A stretch of 64,000 nt of DNA from NCBI RefSeq assembly GCF_001890765.1, contig NZ_KV878783.1, forward strand, positions 1,843,548-1,907,547, given 5' to 3'. The translations under genes were made by a program, and so were the position numbers. Source of the DNA: Spirulina major PCC 6313 (GTDB taxonomy: Bacteria; Cyanobacteriota; Cyanobacteriia; Cyanobacteriales; Spirulinaceae). Below the pieces are notes generated by a model. That model saw nothing but the letters and a program-made list of their open reading frames with translations, was not told the DNA's origin and ran no database searches. Shown here piece after piece: positions 37,490-45,903 of the stretch. Within the stretch, counting starts at the first letter, position 1. Every line of letters starts with the position of its first letter.

Positions 37490-38299
37490 GTGTACGATAA
37501 CTCTTGCAAATACCTCATTGAAACCTATTCCGCAGATTTTGCCACTTGGCTGATTGGCAAACCTGTCAATCTTACTGAACTCAAACCTACGGAATTGGTC
37601 AGTGAACCGATTCGTGCTGATTCCCTACTTTTGCAAGGGGGTGATGTGGTCTTACAGGTGGAGTTCCAAACCCAACCAGACCCCACCATGCCCCGTCGCA
37701 TGGCTGATTATTTTCTGCGCATCCAGAAGAAATTCCCCGAAAAACAGGTCAAGCAAGTGGTGATTTACCTCCGTTCGAGCCGATCGCCCCTGGTGCGCCA
37801 AACTCAATTCCAATCCCAAGGTATGACCCACTGTTTTGAGGTGGTGCGGTTGTGGGAGCAACCGCAAGCCTTGTTCTGGAATGCACCGGGTTTATTGCCT
37901 TTGGCGATTCTATCCCAGGGGGCAGAAACCGATGCGCTGGGTTTGCTGCAACAGATTCAACGTCGGTTAAGGGAAATCGTGACGGATGGGGGAATGCGCA
38001 GCAATCTAGAAGCGGCAACAGCGATATTGGCCGGGTTAAAATTAGAGGTAGAGATGATTCAACAAGTCATGAGGAGCGGAGCGATGCGGGAATCAACGTT
38101 TTATCAAGCGATCCTTGAAGAGGGTCGTCAAGAGGGTCTTCAGGTGGGTCGTCAAGAGGGGCGAAAAGAGGAGCGATTTAGCCTGCTCCGCAAAATTGTG
38201 CCGTTTTTGCAAAGCTGTCGAGTTCCTGTTGAGCCGATCTTGAAGATTGCGGGGGTGACGCTGGAGGAGTTGGAACTGGGTGAAGGGTCTTCGGAGTAG
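37490..38299 (+). CDS. Rpn-family nuclease, copy 2
   Basis: 269 residues from GTG 37490. The N-terminal part equals copy 1 apart from scattered changes (ETYSADFATW). From about residue 125 (EQPQALFWNAPGLLPLAILS) the two diverge, then share MRESTFYQAILEEGRQEG again. The tail is shorter (LELGEGSSE). The pattern fits duplication followed by mosaic exchange. It is framed by the HNH tail and L7. Confidence 0.88.
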   Translation: MYDNSCKYLIETYSADFATWLIGKPVNLTELKPTELVSEPIRADSLLLQGGDVVLQVEFQTQPDPTMPRRMADYFLRIQKKFPEKQVKQVVIYLRSSRSPLVRQTQFQSQGMTHCFEVVRLWEQPQALFWNAPGLLPLAILSQGAETDALGLLQQIQRRLREIVTDGGMRSNLEAATAILAGLKLEVEMIQQVMRSGAMRESTFYQAILEEGRQEGLQVGRQEGRKEERFSLLRKIVPFLQSCRVPVEPILKIAGVTLEELELGEGSSE

Positions 38300-38343
38300 G
38301 TTGGTGGGGGCGCAAGTGGGGGCGCAATGCTTGCGCCCGGAAT

Positions 38344-38413
38344 GGTTGCAATTTCGGCAACGGGTGATGCCTAGCTGGGAATGCTGGGCTAGACTGGGGG
38401 CGTATTTTCAGCG
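38344..38413 (+). repeat. Leader repeat L7
   Basis: GTTGC-AATTTCG-GCAAC is the head palindrome; GGGAATGCTGGGCTAGACTG and GGGGCGTATTTT follow. It lies 13 nt before the start of a small antitoxin gene. Confidence 0.85.
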
Positions 38414-38426
38414 GTTTTGAGATGCT

Positions 38427-38627
38427 ATGGAACAGACCACCGCCACATTGTTGGAAAAAATTCAAAGTCTCCCCTCTGAGCAGTTATTAGCGGTTGAGCA
38501 TTTCGTTGATCGCCTTCTCGCTCAATCGGAGCAGCAGCAACTGGTGAGGAGTATGCAGCAAGCGGCTGAACCTGTATTTGCCGCAATCTGGGACAACCCG
38601 GAGGATGCCGTATACGATGAACTCTAG
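38427..38627 (+). CDS. DUF2281-like antitoxin
   Basis: 66 residues (MEQTTATLLEKIQSLPSEQL). The pattern L-x-E-K-I-x-x-L-P-x-E-Q-L-x-x-V-x-x-F-V/I-D-x-L is that of DUF2281-type antitoxins. The C-terminal IWDNPEDAVYDEL is also typical. It overlaps the start of a MazF-like toxin gene, which is frameshifted, so this antitoxin may be an orphan. Confidence 0.8.
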   Translation: MEQTTATLLEKIQSLPSEQLLAVEHFVDRLLAQSEQQQLVRSMQQAAEPVFAAIWDNPEDAVYDEL

Positions 38628-38948
38628 TTTTGCTGATGTGTTGCTTGTGCCATTCCCGTTCACCAATCAAGCCGCCGTCAAAAAACGTCCGGCAGTGGTG
38701 GTCAGTTCAGCACCTTACAACGATACCCATCGTGATGTCATTGTGATGGCAGTGGTCGCATCACATCGCCGCTGGGGTTTGGAGAAATTGTCATCAACGA
38801 ATGGCAAGCCGCAGGTTTACTCAAACCATCTTGTCTCAAGCCTTGTTTGGTGACAATTGAGCAATGTTTGGTGTTGCGGAAATTAGGTCGATTGCAGAGA
38901 GAAGATATTGAGAGTTTAAAGCAGGTTCTCGCGTTGATTCTGGGTTAA
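38617..38948 (+). pseudogene. MazF/PemK-like toxin, frameshifted
   Basis: From ATG 38617 the frame gives MNSSFADVLLVPFPFTNQAA then KKRPAVVVSS and DVIVMAVVASHR, the MazF core. It then goes wrong at about 38765-38775. The missing C-terminal part is in the next frame: GFGEIVINEWQAAGLLKPSC to LKQVLALILG and TAA 38948. One base is missing or two are extra. The toxin is probably inactive. Confidence 0.88.
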
Positions 38949-38990
38949 ATAGATGTGTCGTGAATCAATTTGAGGAGAGGGGGTAGAGCA

Positions 38991-41900
38991 ATGGTGAAGT
39001 CTTGGGGGTTGCTGGGTGGGATGGTGGTGGCGGGTTTGGTGGCGGGGGAGGGGTTGGCGGTTGCTGCACCCCAGCAGCGGCTGACGTTGGCGGATTTTTC
39101 CCAGCCCATTGGGTTGCCGTTAGGGTCTGAATTGCCCCGTGAATGGTTGATGGCGCAAGGTGCGCAAGGGGATGAGGCGTTACGGCTTTATCAAGAAGGG
39201 CGGGAACTGTTCGACCAAGGGACAGCGGAATCGTTACGAGGGGCAATAGAAAAGCTTGAAGCTGCGATTCCTCTCTATCAAGCGGCTAATAATCCCTTTG
39301 GGGAAGCCTTGGCGCAATTAGTTTTAGGGCGAGCTTATGATCTTTTAGGCTTCAAATCTGAGGCGTTATCATCTTATGAAAAGTCTTTAGCAATTTGGCA
39401 AGAACTTGCCCAACAAACCACAGGCGAAAATCTCCAAACCGTGCAGCGATGGCAAGCCACCACTCTCAATAATATCGGTTGGGTCTACGATTCGTTAGGA
39501 GAAAAGAGCCGGGCGCTGGAGTATTACAACCAAGCCTTGCCCCTGAGTCGTGCTGTGGGCGATCGCAGCGGGGAAGCCAGCACCCTCAATAATATCGGTC
39601 TGGTCTACGATTCATTAGGAGAAAAGAGCAGGGCGCTGGAGTATTACAACCAAGCCTTGCCCCTGAGTCGTGCTGTGGGCGATCGCAGCGGGGAAGCCAG
39701 CACCCTCAATAATATCGGTGCGGTCTACGATTCATTAGGAGAAAAGAGCAGGGCGCTGGAGTATTACAACCAAGCCTTGCCCCTGAGTCGTGCTGTGGGC
39801 GATCGCAGCGGGGAAGCCAGCACCCTCAATAATATCGGTCTGGTCTACGATTCATTAGGAGAAAAGAGCAGGGCGCTGGAGTATTACAACCAAGCCTTGC
39901 CCCTGAGACGGGCGGTGGGCGATCGCAGCGGTGAAGCCACCACCCTCAATAATATCGGTATGGTCTACGATTCCTTAGGAGAAAAAAGTCGGGCGCTGGA
40001 GTATTACAACCAAGCCTTGCCCCTGAGTCGGGCGGTGGGCGATCGCAGTGGGGAAGCTACCACCCTCAATAATATCGGTCTGGTCTACGATTCGTTAGGA
40101 GAAAAGAGCCGGGCGCTGGAGTATTACAACCAAGCCTTGCCCCTGTTACGGGCGGTGGGCGATCGCAGCAGTGAAGCCAACACCCTCAATAATATTGGTG
40201 CGGTCTACTCCTCATTAGGAGAAAAAAGCCGGGCGATGGAGTATTACAACCAAGCCTTGCCCCTTTGGCAAGTGGTGGGCGATCGCAGCGGGGAAGCCAG
40301 CACCCTCAATAATATCGGTGCGGTCTACGATTCATTAGGAGAAAAGAGCAGGGCGCTGGAGTATTACAACCAGGCTTTACCTCTGTACCAGGCGGTGGGC
40401 GATCGCGGCGGGGAAGCCACGAGTCTCGTTAGTATCGGTGCGGTCTACTCATCGCTAGGCGAAAAGAGCCGTGCGCTGGAATATTTCAACCAAGCCTTGC
40501 CCCTGAGACGGGCGGTGGGCGATCGCAACGGGGAAGCAGATACCCTCAACAACATCGGCTCTGTCTACTTAGCCCTAGGAGAAAAGCAACAAGCATTGGA
40601 CTATTTCAACCAATCCTTACCCCTCTATCGTGCCGTGGGCGATCGCAGAGGGGAAGCCGGAACCCTCAATAATATCGGATTAGTTTACTCATCAATAGGA
40701 GAAAAGAGCAGGGCGTTGGAGTATTACAACCAGGCTTTGCCCCTAATGCAAGCCACAGGTAGCCGTGAAAACCTCAGTATTACCCTCAATAATATCGGCA
40801 GAATCTTCGCCGATCAAAACCAACCCGAAGTCGCCATCATCTTCCTCAAAGAATCCGTCCGCATCCGCGAAACCATCCGCACCGATAACCACCAACTCGA
40901 CGAACAACTCCGCCAAAGCTACGTCACCACCATCGAGCACACTTACCGCTTCCTTGCCGACCTCCTCCTTACCCAAGCCCGCATCCCCGAAGCCCAACAA
41001 GTCCTCGACCTTCTCAAACTCCAAGAACTGCGCGACTTCACCAACACCCGCGCCACCTTCACCAGCAACGGCGAAATCCGCTACACCGACCCCGAACAAG
41101 CCGTCCTCAACGACCACAACAGCCTCATCGCCCTCGGCACCACAATCCTCACCTGTCAAGACCAAAACTGCAACGAAATCGATCGCCTCCACGCACAACG
41201 CGAAAGCCTCAAACGCCAATACAACGCCCAAGTTGCCGAATTTACTGCAACCATTCGCGCCAACCGTGCCAATGATGAAGAGTTTCAAGACCCCGAAAGA
41301 CTCAGCGGCGACGCGAACAAACTCCTCCGTGCCTACAACCAAGCCGGACAAAACACCGTTTTAATTTATCCCTTCGTCCTCGAAGATAAACTGTGGCTCG
41401 TCTGGGCAGCCGCTGGCGGCGTAATTGGCAGCATCGAAATCCCCGTCACCCAAGCCGAAATCGCCCAAACCGTTCAACGCCTCGGTCAGGAACTCACACG
41501 AGACAGTAGCCTGAGTCGCCTGCAAAGTACCAGTCAACAACTCTACGACTGGATTATTCAACCCCTCGAACGTGAACTGGAAGCCAACGACATCGATCAT
41601 TTAGTGTTCGTCAACGATCGCGTCACCCGCTACATTCCCATGGGTGCATTATTCGATGGCGAACAATACTTACTCGAAAAATACACCATTTCCAGCGTCC
41701 TTGCCCCCAGCCTCACCGACACCGATAGCACCTTCAACCACAGCGACAGCAGAATTTTGGGCATGGGACTCACCGAGGCGATCAGAGGCTTTAACCCCCT
41801 CCCCGCCGTACAAGATGAATTAGAGGGCATCATCAGCCAGGGCAACAACCCCGGCGTTTATCCCGGTCAGGTGCTGCTCAACCAAGATTTCACCTTCAAT

Positions 41901-42452
41901 AGTCTCAAAACCAACGTCTTTCGCCATAACGTTTTGCACCTAGCGACTCACGCCGTCTTCGTGCCCGGTCGCGCTAACGAGTCCTACATTCTTTTGGGCG
42001 ATGGTAACGCCCTCAGAGCCGACGATATCAACGCCATCGAAGACCTCCTCGAAAACTTACAACTCGTGATCCTCTCGGCTTGTCAGACCGCTCTGGGTGG
42101 CGAAGCGGGAGACGGTACGGAAATCGCCGGCATTAGTTCTTACTTTCTGCGTACCAACCGGGCCAAAACGGTGATCGCCTCCCTGTGGTCAGTGAATGAC
42201 CGCAGCACCAGCGTATTGATGCAGCGGTTTTATACCCTCCTCGCCACCGGAGAACTCAGCCAAGCCGAGGCCCTGCGTCAAGCACAGTTGAGTTTGTTAT
42301 ACCGGGAAGAGACCGCCGATTTTGAAACGCGGGTGGCTGATAGTCGCTCTTTAATATCTGTGCGACCCCGCAACGGTGCAGTGGCAACGGCTCCTGGTTT
42401 CAGCCATCCCTACCATTGGTCGCCCTTTATTTTGATCGGCAACGGGTTGTAG
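38991..42452 (+). CDS. Exported TPR-CHAT protein (caspase-like)
   Basis: 1153 residues from ATG 38991 (MVKSWGLLGGMVVAGLVAGE); the frame opens 7 codons earlier. The signal peptide ends at AVA-AP near residue 25. About a dozen 40-residue TPR units of kinesin-light-chain type (LNNIGLVYDSLGEKSRALEY) span about 150-620. A helical linker (620-800) precedes a C-terminal CHAT domain with the dyad His in VLHLATHAVF (about 985) and Cys in LVILSACQTALG (about 1028), so caspase-like proteolysis is possible. HPYHWSPFILIG ends the domain. No gRAMP or CRISPR gene is near, so it is not a type III-E partner. It probably acts outside the cytoplasm; its substrate is unknown. Confidence 0.92.
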   Translation: MVKSWGLLGGMVVAGLVAGEGLAVAAPQQRLTLADFSQPIGLPLGSELPREWLMAQGAQGDEALRLYQEGRELFDQGTAESLRGAIEKLEAAIPLYQAANNPFGEALAQLVLGRAYDLLGFKSEALSSYEKSLAIWQELAQQTTGENLQTVQRWQATTLNNIGWVYDSLGEKSRALEYYNQALPLSRAVGDRSGEASTLNNIGLVYDSLGEKSRALEYYNQALPLSRAVGDRSGEASTLNNIGAVYDSLGEKSRALEYYNQALPLSRAVGDRSGEASTLNNIGLVYDSLGEKSRALEYYNQALPLRRAVGDRSGEATTLNNIGMVYDSLGEKSRALEYYNQALPLSRAVGDRSGEATTLNNIGLVYDSLGEKSRALEYYNQALPLLRAVGDRSSEANTLNNIGAVYSSLGEKSRAMEYYNQALPLWQVVGDRSGEASTLNNIGAVYDSLGEKSRALEYYNQALPLYQAVGDRGGEATSLVSIGAVYSSLGEKSRALEYFNQALPLRRAVGDRNGEADTLNNIGSVYLALGEKQQALDYFNQSLPLYRAVGDRRGEAGTLNNIGLVYSSIGEKSRALEYYNQALPLMQATGSRENLSITLNNIGRIFADQNQPEVAIIFLKESVRIRETIRTDNHQLDEQLRQSYVTTIEHTYRFLADLLLTQARIPEAQQVLDLLKLQELRDFTNTRATFTSNGEIRYTDPEQAVLNDHNSLIALGTTILTCQDQNCNEIDRLHAQRESLKRQYNAQVAEFTATIRANRANDEEFQDPERLSGDANKLLRAYNQAGQNTVLIYPFVLEDKLWLVWAAAGGVIGSIEIPVTQAEIAQTVQRLGQELTRDSSLSRLQSTSQQLYDWIIQPLERELEANDIDHLVFVNDRVTRYIPMGALFDGEQYLLEKYTISSVLAPSLTDTDSTFNHSDSRILGMGLTEAIRGFNPLPAVQDELEGIISQGNNPGVYPGQVLLNQDFTFNSLKTNVFRHNVLHLATHAVFVPGRANESYILLGDGNALRADDINAIEDLLENLQLVILSACQTALGGEAGDGTEIAGISSYFLRTNRAKTVIASLWSVNDRSTSVLMQRFYTLLATGELSQAEALRQAQLSLLYREETADFETRVADSRSLISVRPRNGAVATAPGFSHPYHWSPFILIGNGL
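39463..40800 (+). repeat. 120-nt coding tandem repeat (TPR units)
   Basis: CCCTCAATAATATCGG recurs in exactly the same phase every 120 nt from about 39463 to 40783. Almost every unit also has GTGGGCGATCGCAGC, so one HIP1-type site per unit. Neighbouring units differ by only a few bases, which implies recent expansion or gene conversion. Confidence 0.9.
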
Positions 42453-42521
42453 ACGATCGCACCCCCAACGCCCCAAATTCAGCGATAGCGATCGCGCCTA
42501 ATTTCGCTATGCTACATCCTG

Positions 42522-44090
42522 ATGCTGATCACGGCTTACCCCAACGCACCGATGACCTTTCTTGATCCGTTTTACGCCCTGTTTTTGCTTGCTCTCACCC
42601 TGCTGTACTGGTGGCCACGGCCACGGGCGGCTCGGATTCGCCTCTGGTTGGTGTTGCTGGCCAGTTTAGCGGTCTATACCTCGTTGCAAGTACAGTATTT
42701 GCCGCTGCTATTACTGCTGACGGGGCTGAATTTTTGGATTGGTAAAAGCATGGCGAGCAAGGCCCGCCAAGGGGTGCAGTCGGATCATGCCCATCTCTCA
42801 AATGAGGATTGGGAGGCGATGCAAAAACTGTGGGGCAAACGGGCGACCCAATTTTTGATTGGGGGGATTATGCTCAATGTGGCTTGTTTATTTGGGTTTA
42901 AATATTTGCTGCTGGTGTTGAATGGCTGGGCAGCGATCGCGCCGAGTCCCGCCGTTGAAGTGGGGCGATCGTGGTTGCAAAACCATATTCTCGTGCCCTT
43001 GGGGATTTCATTTTTTACCTTTGAAAATTTAGCCTATCTGATTGATGTCTATCGCGGCGCACCGGCCAGTCGTGATTTTCTGGATTTCGCCAGTTATAAA
43101 TTCTTCTTTCCGAAACTCATTTCGGGGCCGATCACCCGGTATCACCCCTTCATCGCCCAATTTAACGACCAAACCCGCACCCCAAAATTGGAGCATTTCA
43201 CCGAGGGTTTATGGTTGTTTGCGGCGGGAGCCGTGAAAAAGGCCCTGATCGCTGACCCGCTGGGGATGTTTGTGGACTTGTGCTTGGGGAATTTGGAGCG
43301 GGCGGGAAGTGTGGATCTGTGGTTGGTGGTGTTGGCCTATGGGTTGCAGTTGTATTTTGACTTTAGCGGCTATGTGGATATGGCGCGGGGCAGTGCGATG
43401 TTTCTGGGGTTCACCCTGCCGGATAATTTCAATTTTCCCTATTTCACCACGAGCATCGCTCAGTTTTGGCGGCGCTGGCATATCACCCTGGGGGATTGGC
43501 TGCGCAATTATCTCTATTTTCCCTTGGGCGGGTCGCGGCGGGGCTTGGTGCGCACCTGTATTAACCTGTGGCTGATTCTGTTCATCGCGGGGATTTGGCA
43601 TATTGATACGCGGGGGACGGCCTGGGGGTTCTTGGTGTGGGGCGGTCTCCATGGGGTGGCGTTGGTGGTGCATCGATTGTGCGATCGCGCCAGTCAAAAC
43701 CATGCACGCCTCAGCCAATGGTGGGAGTCCGTGCCGGGGATGGTGACGGCGTGGGCAGTGACCCAGGGGTTTGTGTTTTTAGCGTGGATTTTCTTCCGGT
43801 TGCCGGATTTGCGCCAATCGGGGTTGATGGTGCGGCATCTCTTCGGCGTGGCGGGGGATGTGCAATTTACCCAGAAGGTCTATTTTGAGGCGTTGGGGTT
43901 GGGGCGGTTTGACCTGTTGTGGTGGATGGGGGTGTTGGTGGTGGTGATGGCGTTGACCTATGGGGTGCAGGGGGGGTTAAAGTTGCAATTGAATTGGCAT
44001 TTAAAATTACTGTTGGTTCCCCTCTGTTTCTTTGCGGTGTGGATGCTTGCCCCAGAGGGAGGAACGCGCTACATCTATTTTGATTTTTAA
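42522..44090 (+). CDS. MBOAT-family O-acyltransferase (AlgI-like)
   Basis: 522 residues with about ten membrane segments. An ATG at 42552 (MTFLDPFYALFLL) is an alternative start. The family motifs SFFTFENLAYLIDVYRG, FWRRWHITLGDWLRNYLYFP and GIWHIDTRGTAWGFLVWGGL are present; the likely catalytic His is in WGGLHG near residue 376. AlgI-like enzymes move acyl groups, often acetyl, across the membrane to exopolysaccharides. No partner hydrolase (AlgJ-like) is adjacent. Confidence 0.93.
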   Translation: MLITAYPNAPMTFLDPFYALFLLALTLLYWWPRPRAARIRLWLVLLASLAVYTSLQVQYLPLLLLLTGLNFWIGKSMASKARQGVQSDHAHLSNEDWEAMQKLWGKRATQFLIGGIMLNVACLFGFKYLLLVLNGWAAIAPSPAVEVGRSWLQNHILVPLGISFFTFENLAYLIDVYRGAPASRDFLDFASYKFFFPKLISGPITRYHPFIAQFNDQTRTPKLEHFTEGLWLFAAGAVKKALIADPLGMFVDLCLGNLERAGSVDLWLVVLAYGLQLYFDFSGYVDMARGSAMFLGFTLPDNFNFPYFTTSIAQFWRRWHITLGDWLRNYLYFPLGGSRRGLVRTCINLWLILFIAGIWHIDTRGTAWGFLVWGGLHGVALVVHRLCDRASQNHARLSQWWESVPGMVTAWAVTQGFVFLAWIFFRLPDLRQSGLMVRHLFGVAGDVQFTQKVYFEALGLGRFDLLWWMGVLVVVMALTYGVQGGLKLQLNWHLKLLLVPLCFFAVWMLAPEGGTRYIYFDF

Positions 44091-44145
44091 GCCACCAACG
44101 GGAGAAGCGATCGCACCTGCGATCGCTTCTCCATACTCTAAAACC

Positions 44146-45564
44146 CTATTCCATCCATTGGGTATGGAAAAATTCACCCTTGGGTTTATCCGTGCGCTCA
44201 TAGGTATGAGCGCCGAAATAATCCCGTTGAGCTTGGGTGAGGTTTTGGGGGAGTCGTTCCCGTCGGTAGCTGTCGAAATAATCCAACGACGAACTAAACG
44301 CCGGCACCGCAATCCCCAATTGATTCGCCATCACCAACACCTCACGCCAGGCCGATTGGCGATCGAGAATGCTCTGTTTAAACTCCGGCGCGAGGAGCAA
44401 ATTCGGCAGATCCGGATTTTCCGTGAACGCCGCCTTAATTTTGTCAAGGAAACCCGCCCGGATAATACAACCGCCCTTCCAAATCCGAGCATCTTCACCC
44501 AGATCCAAGCCGTAGTTATATTCCTGGGAGGCCTTGCGCAGCAACGCCATCCCCTGAGCATAGGAACACATTTTCGAGCAATAGAGCGCGTCCCGCACTT
44601 GGTTGATAAAGGTCTGCTTGTCGCCGCTGAATGTGCCTACCTCGGCGGTAATTTCCTGGGCTGCCGCGACTCGCTCATCCTTATAGGACGACATAATCCG
44701 TGCATTCACCGCTGCATACATCGTCGGCACGGGTACACCCAATTCCAACGCAGACATCACCGTCCAGCGCCCCGTTCCCTTTTGTCCGGCAGTATCCATA
44801 ATCAGATCCACCAGGTGCTGATCCGTTTCGGTGTCCATCTTGGTGAAGATGTCGGCGGTGATTTCAATCAAAAACGAGTTCAACTCCTCGGTTTTGTTCC
44901 ATTCGGCAAACACTGCGTGGAGTTCGGGGTTGGTCAAGCCTGCGCCCAGTTTGAGCAGGTCGTAGGCTTCGGCGATTAGTTGCATATCGCCGTATTCAAT
45001 GCCGTTGTGAACCATCTTGACGTAGTGACCCGCGCCACCGCGACCGATATAGGCCACACAGGGGCCATCGTCCACTTGGGCGGCGATTTTGACGAGAATG
45101 GGTTCCAGTTCTTGGTAGGCGCTGGCGGTTCCGCCGGGCATCAGGCTGGGGCCTTTTAACGCGCCTTCTTCGCCGCCGCTGACTCCCATGCCCACAAAGC
45201 CGAGGCCGGTGGCTTCGAGGTCTTGGGTGCGGCGTTCGGTGTCTTCGTAGAGGGAGTTGCCGCCGTCGATGATCATGTCGCCGGGTTCGAGCAGGGGTTT
45301 CAGTTGCTCGATCACTTTATCCACGGGGCCACCGGCTTTGACCATCACCAAGACTTTGCGGGGACGTTCTAGGAGTTGCACAAATTCTTCGAGGGAGTAG
45401 GCGGCTTTGACATCTTTGCCTTGGGCCCGTTCCGCCATAAATTGTTCGGTTTTGGCGCTGGTGCGGTTGTAGACGGCGATGGGAAAGCCGCGACTTTCCA
45501 CGTTGAGGGCGAGGTTTTCACCCATGACGGCTAGACCGATTACACCAAAGGTTCGCTTTGTCAT
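44146..45564 (-). CDS. gnd: 6-phosphogluconate dehydrogenase, decarboxylating
   Basis: 472 residues. The enzyme makes ribulose 5-phosphate, CO2 and NADPH in the oxidative pentose phosphate pathway, the main route of sugar breakdown in the dark in cyanobacteria. GLAVMGENLALN is the NADP site. GMGVSGGEEGALKGPSLMPG holds substrate-binding residues, and the catalytic Lys is in GAGHYVKMVHNGIEYGDMQL. The C-terminus HTYERTDKPKGEFFHTQW is complete. Confidence 0.97.
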   Translation of the reverse strand: MTKRTFGVIGLAVMGENLALNVESRGFPIAVYNRTSAKTEQFMAERAQGKDVKAAYSLEEFVQLLERPRKVLVMVKAGGPVDKVIEQLKPLLEPGDMIIDGGNSLYEDTERRTQDLEATGLGFVGMGVSGGEEGALKGPSLMPGGTASAYQELEPILVKIAAQVDDGPCVAYIGRGGAGHYVKMVHNGIEYGDMQLIAEAYDLLKLGAGLTNPELHAVFAEWNKTEELNSFLIEITADIFTKMDTETDQHLVDLIMDTAGQKGTGRWTVMSALELGVPVPTMYAAVNARIMSSYKDERVAAAQEITAEVGTFSGDKQTFINQVRDALYCSKMCSYAQGMALLRKASQEYNYGLDLGEDARIWKGGCIIRAGFLDKIKAAFTENPDLPNLLLAPEFKQSILDRQSAWREVLVMANQLGIAVPAFSSSLDYFDSYRRERLPQNLTQAQRDYFGAHTYERTDKPKGEFFHTQWME

Positions 45565-45903
45565 ATCTTGCTCTATATCCTCATCTATAGCAGTGCGGGC
45601 GCTTCAAAACAATGCAGCCCTTCGATCGTTCAGCCTAGCCTGAACATTTCCGATCTACGCTAAAGAAGAGCTTAAGAACGGAGCGATCGCCCCTCCTTGG
45701 GGCAGTCCTCCCAAACCGCCCTAGGGGACAGTGGGACGGGGGCGATCGCGCCTTAACTGGACGGGGGCGATCGCTCCGCTTCGATCAACAATTCCGGACA
45801 ATTCCCCATCCACACCACGCCGCGAGAGAATACCGTGGGGCCCGCCATCATCTGATAAGATCATGTAGATATATTACAAATCCTTTAAGAATCTTAAAAT
45901 CCT
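45565..45903. other. Intergenic region with clustered HIP1 sites
   Basis: About 340 bp between divergent gnd and ycf39-like genes. GGACGGGGGCGATCGC occurs twice in direct repeat at about 45734 and 45761, with a third HIP1 site at about 45682. The promoter of the ycf39-like gene should lie in the AT-rich 45855-45900. No gene is seen. Confidence 0.55.

Noticed and set aside
32904-38413. Leader array as an integron with attC sites
   Set aside because: The repeats lack the attC core sites (GTTRRRY/RYYYAAC pairs), cargo orientation is mixed and no IntI-type integrase is seen.
39463-40800. Regular 120-nt repeats that could be mistaken for a CRISPR array
   Set aside because: They are in-frame TPR codons without unique spacers, and the repeat unit is far longer than a CRISPR repeat.
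38991-42452. TPR-CHAT protein as part of a type III-E CRISPR (Craspase) system
   Set aside because: No gRAMP (Cas7-11) gene and no CRISPR array are in the window, and the protein has a signal peptide.
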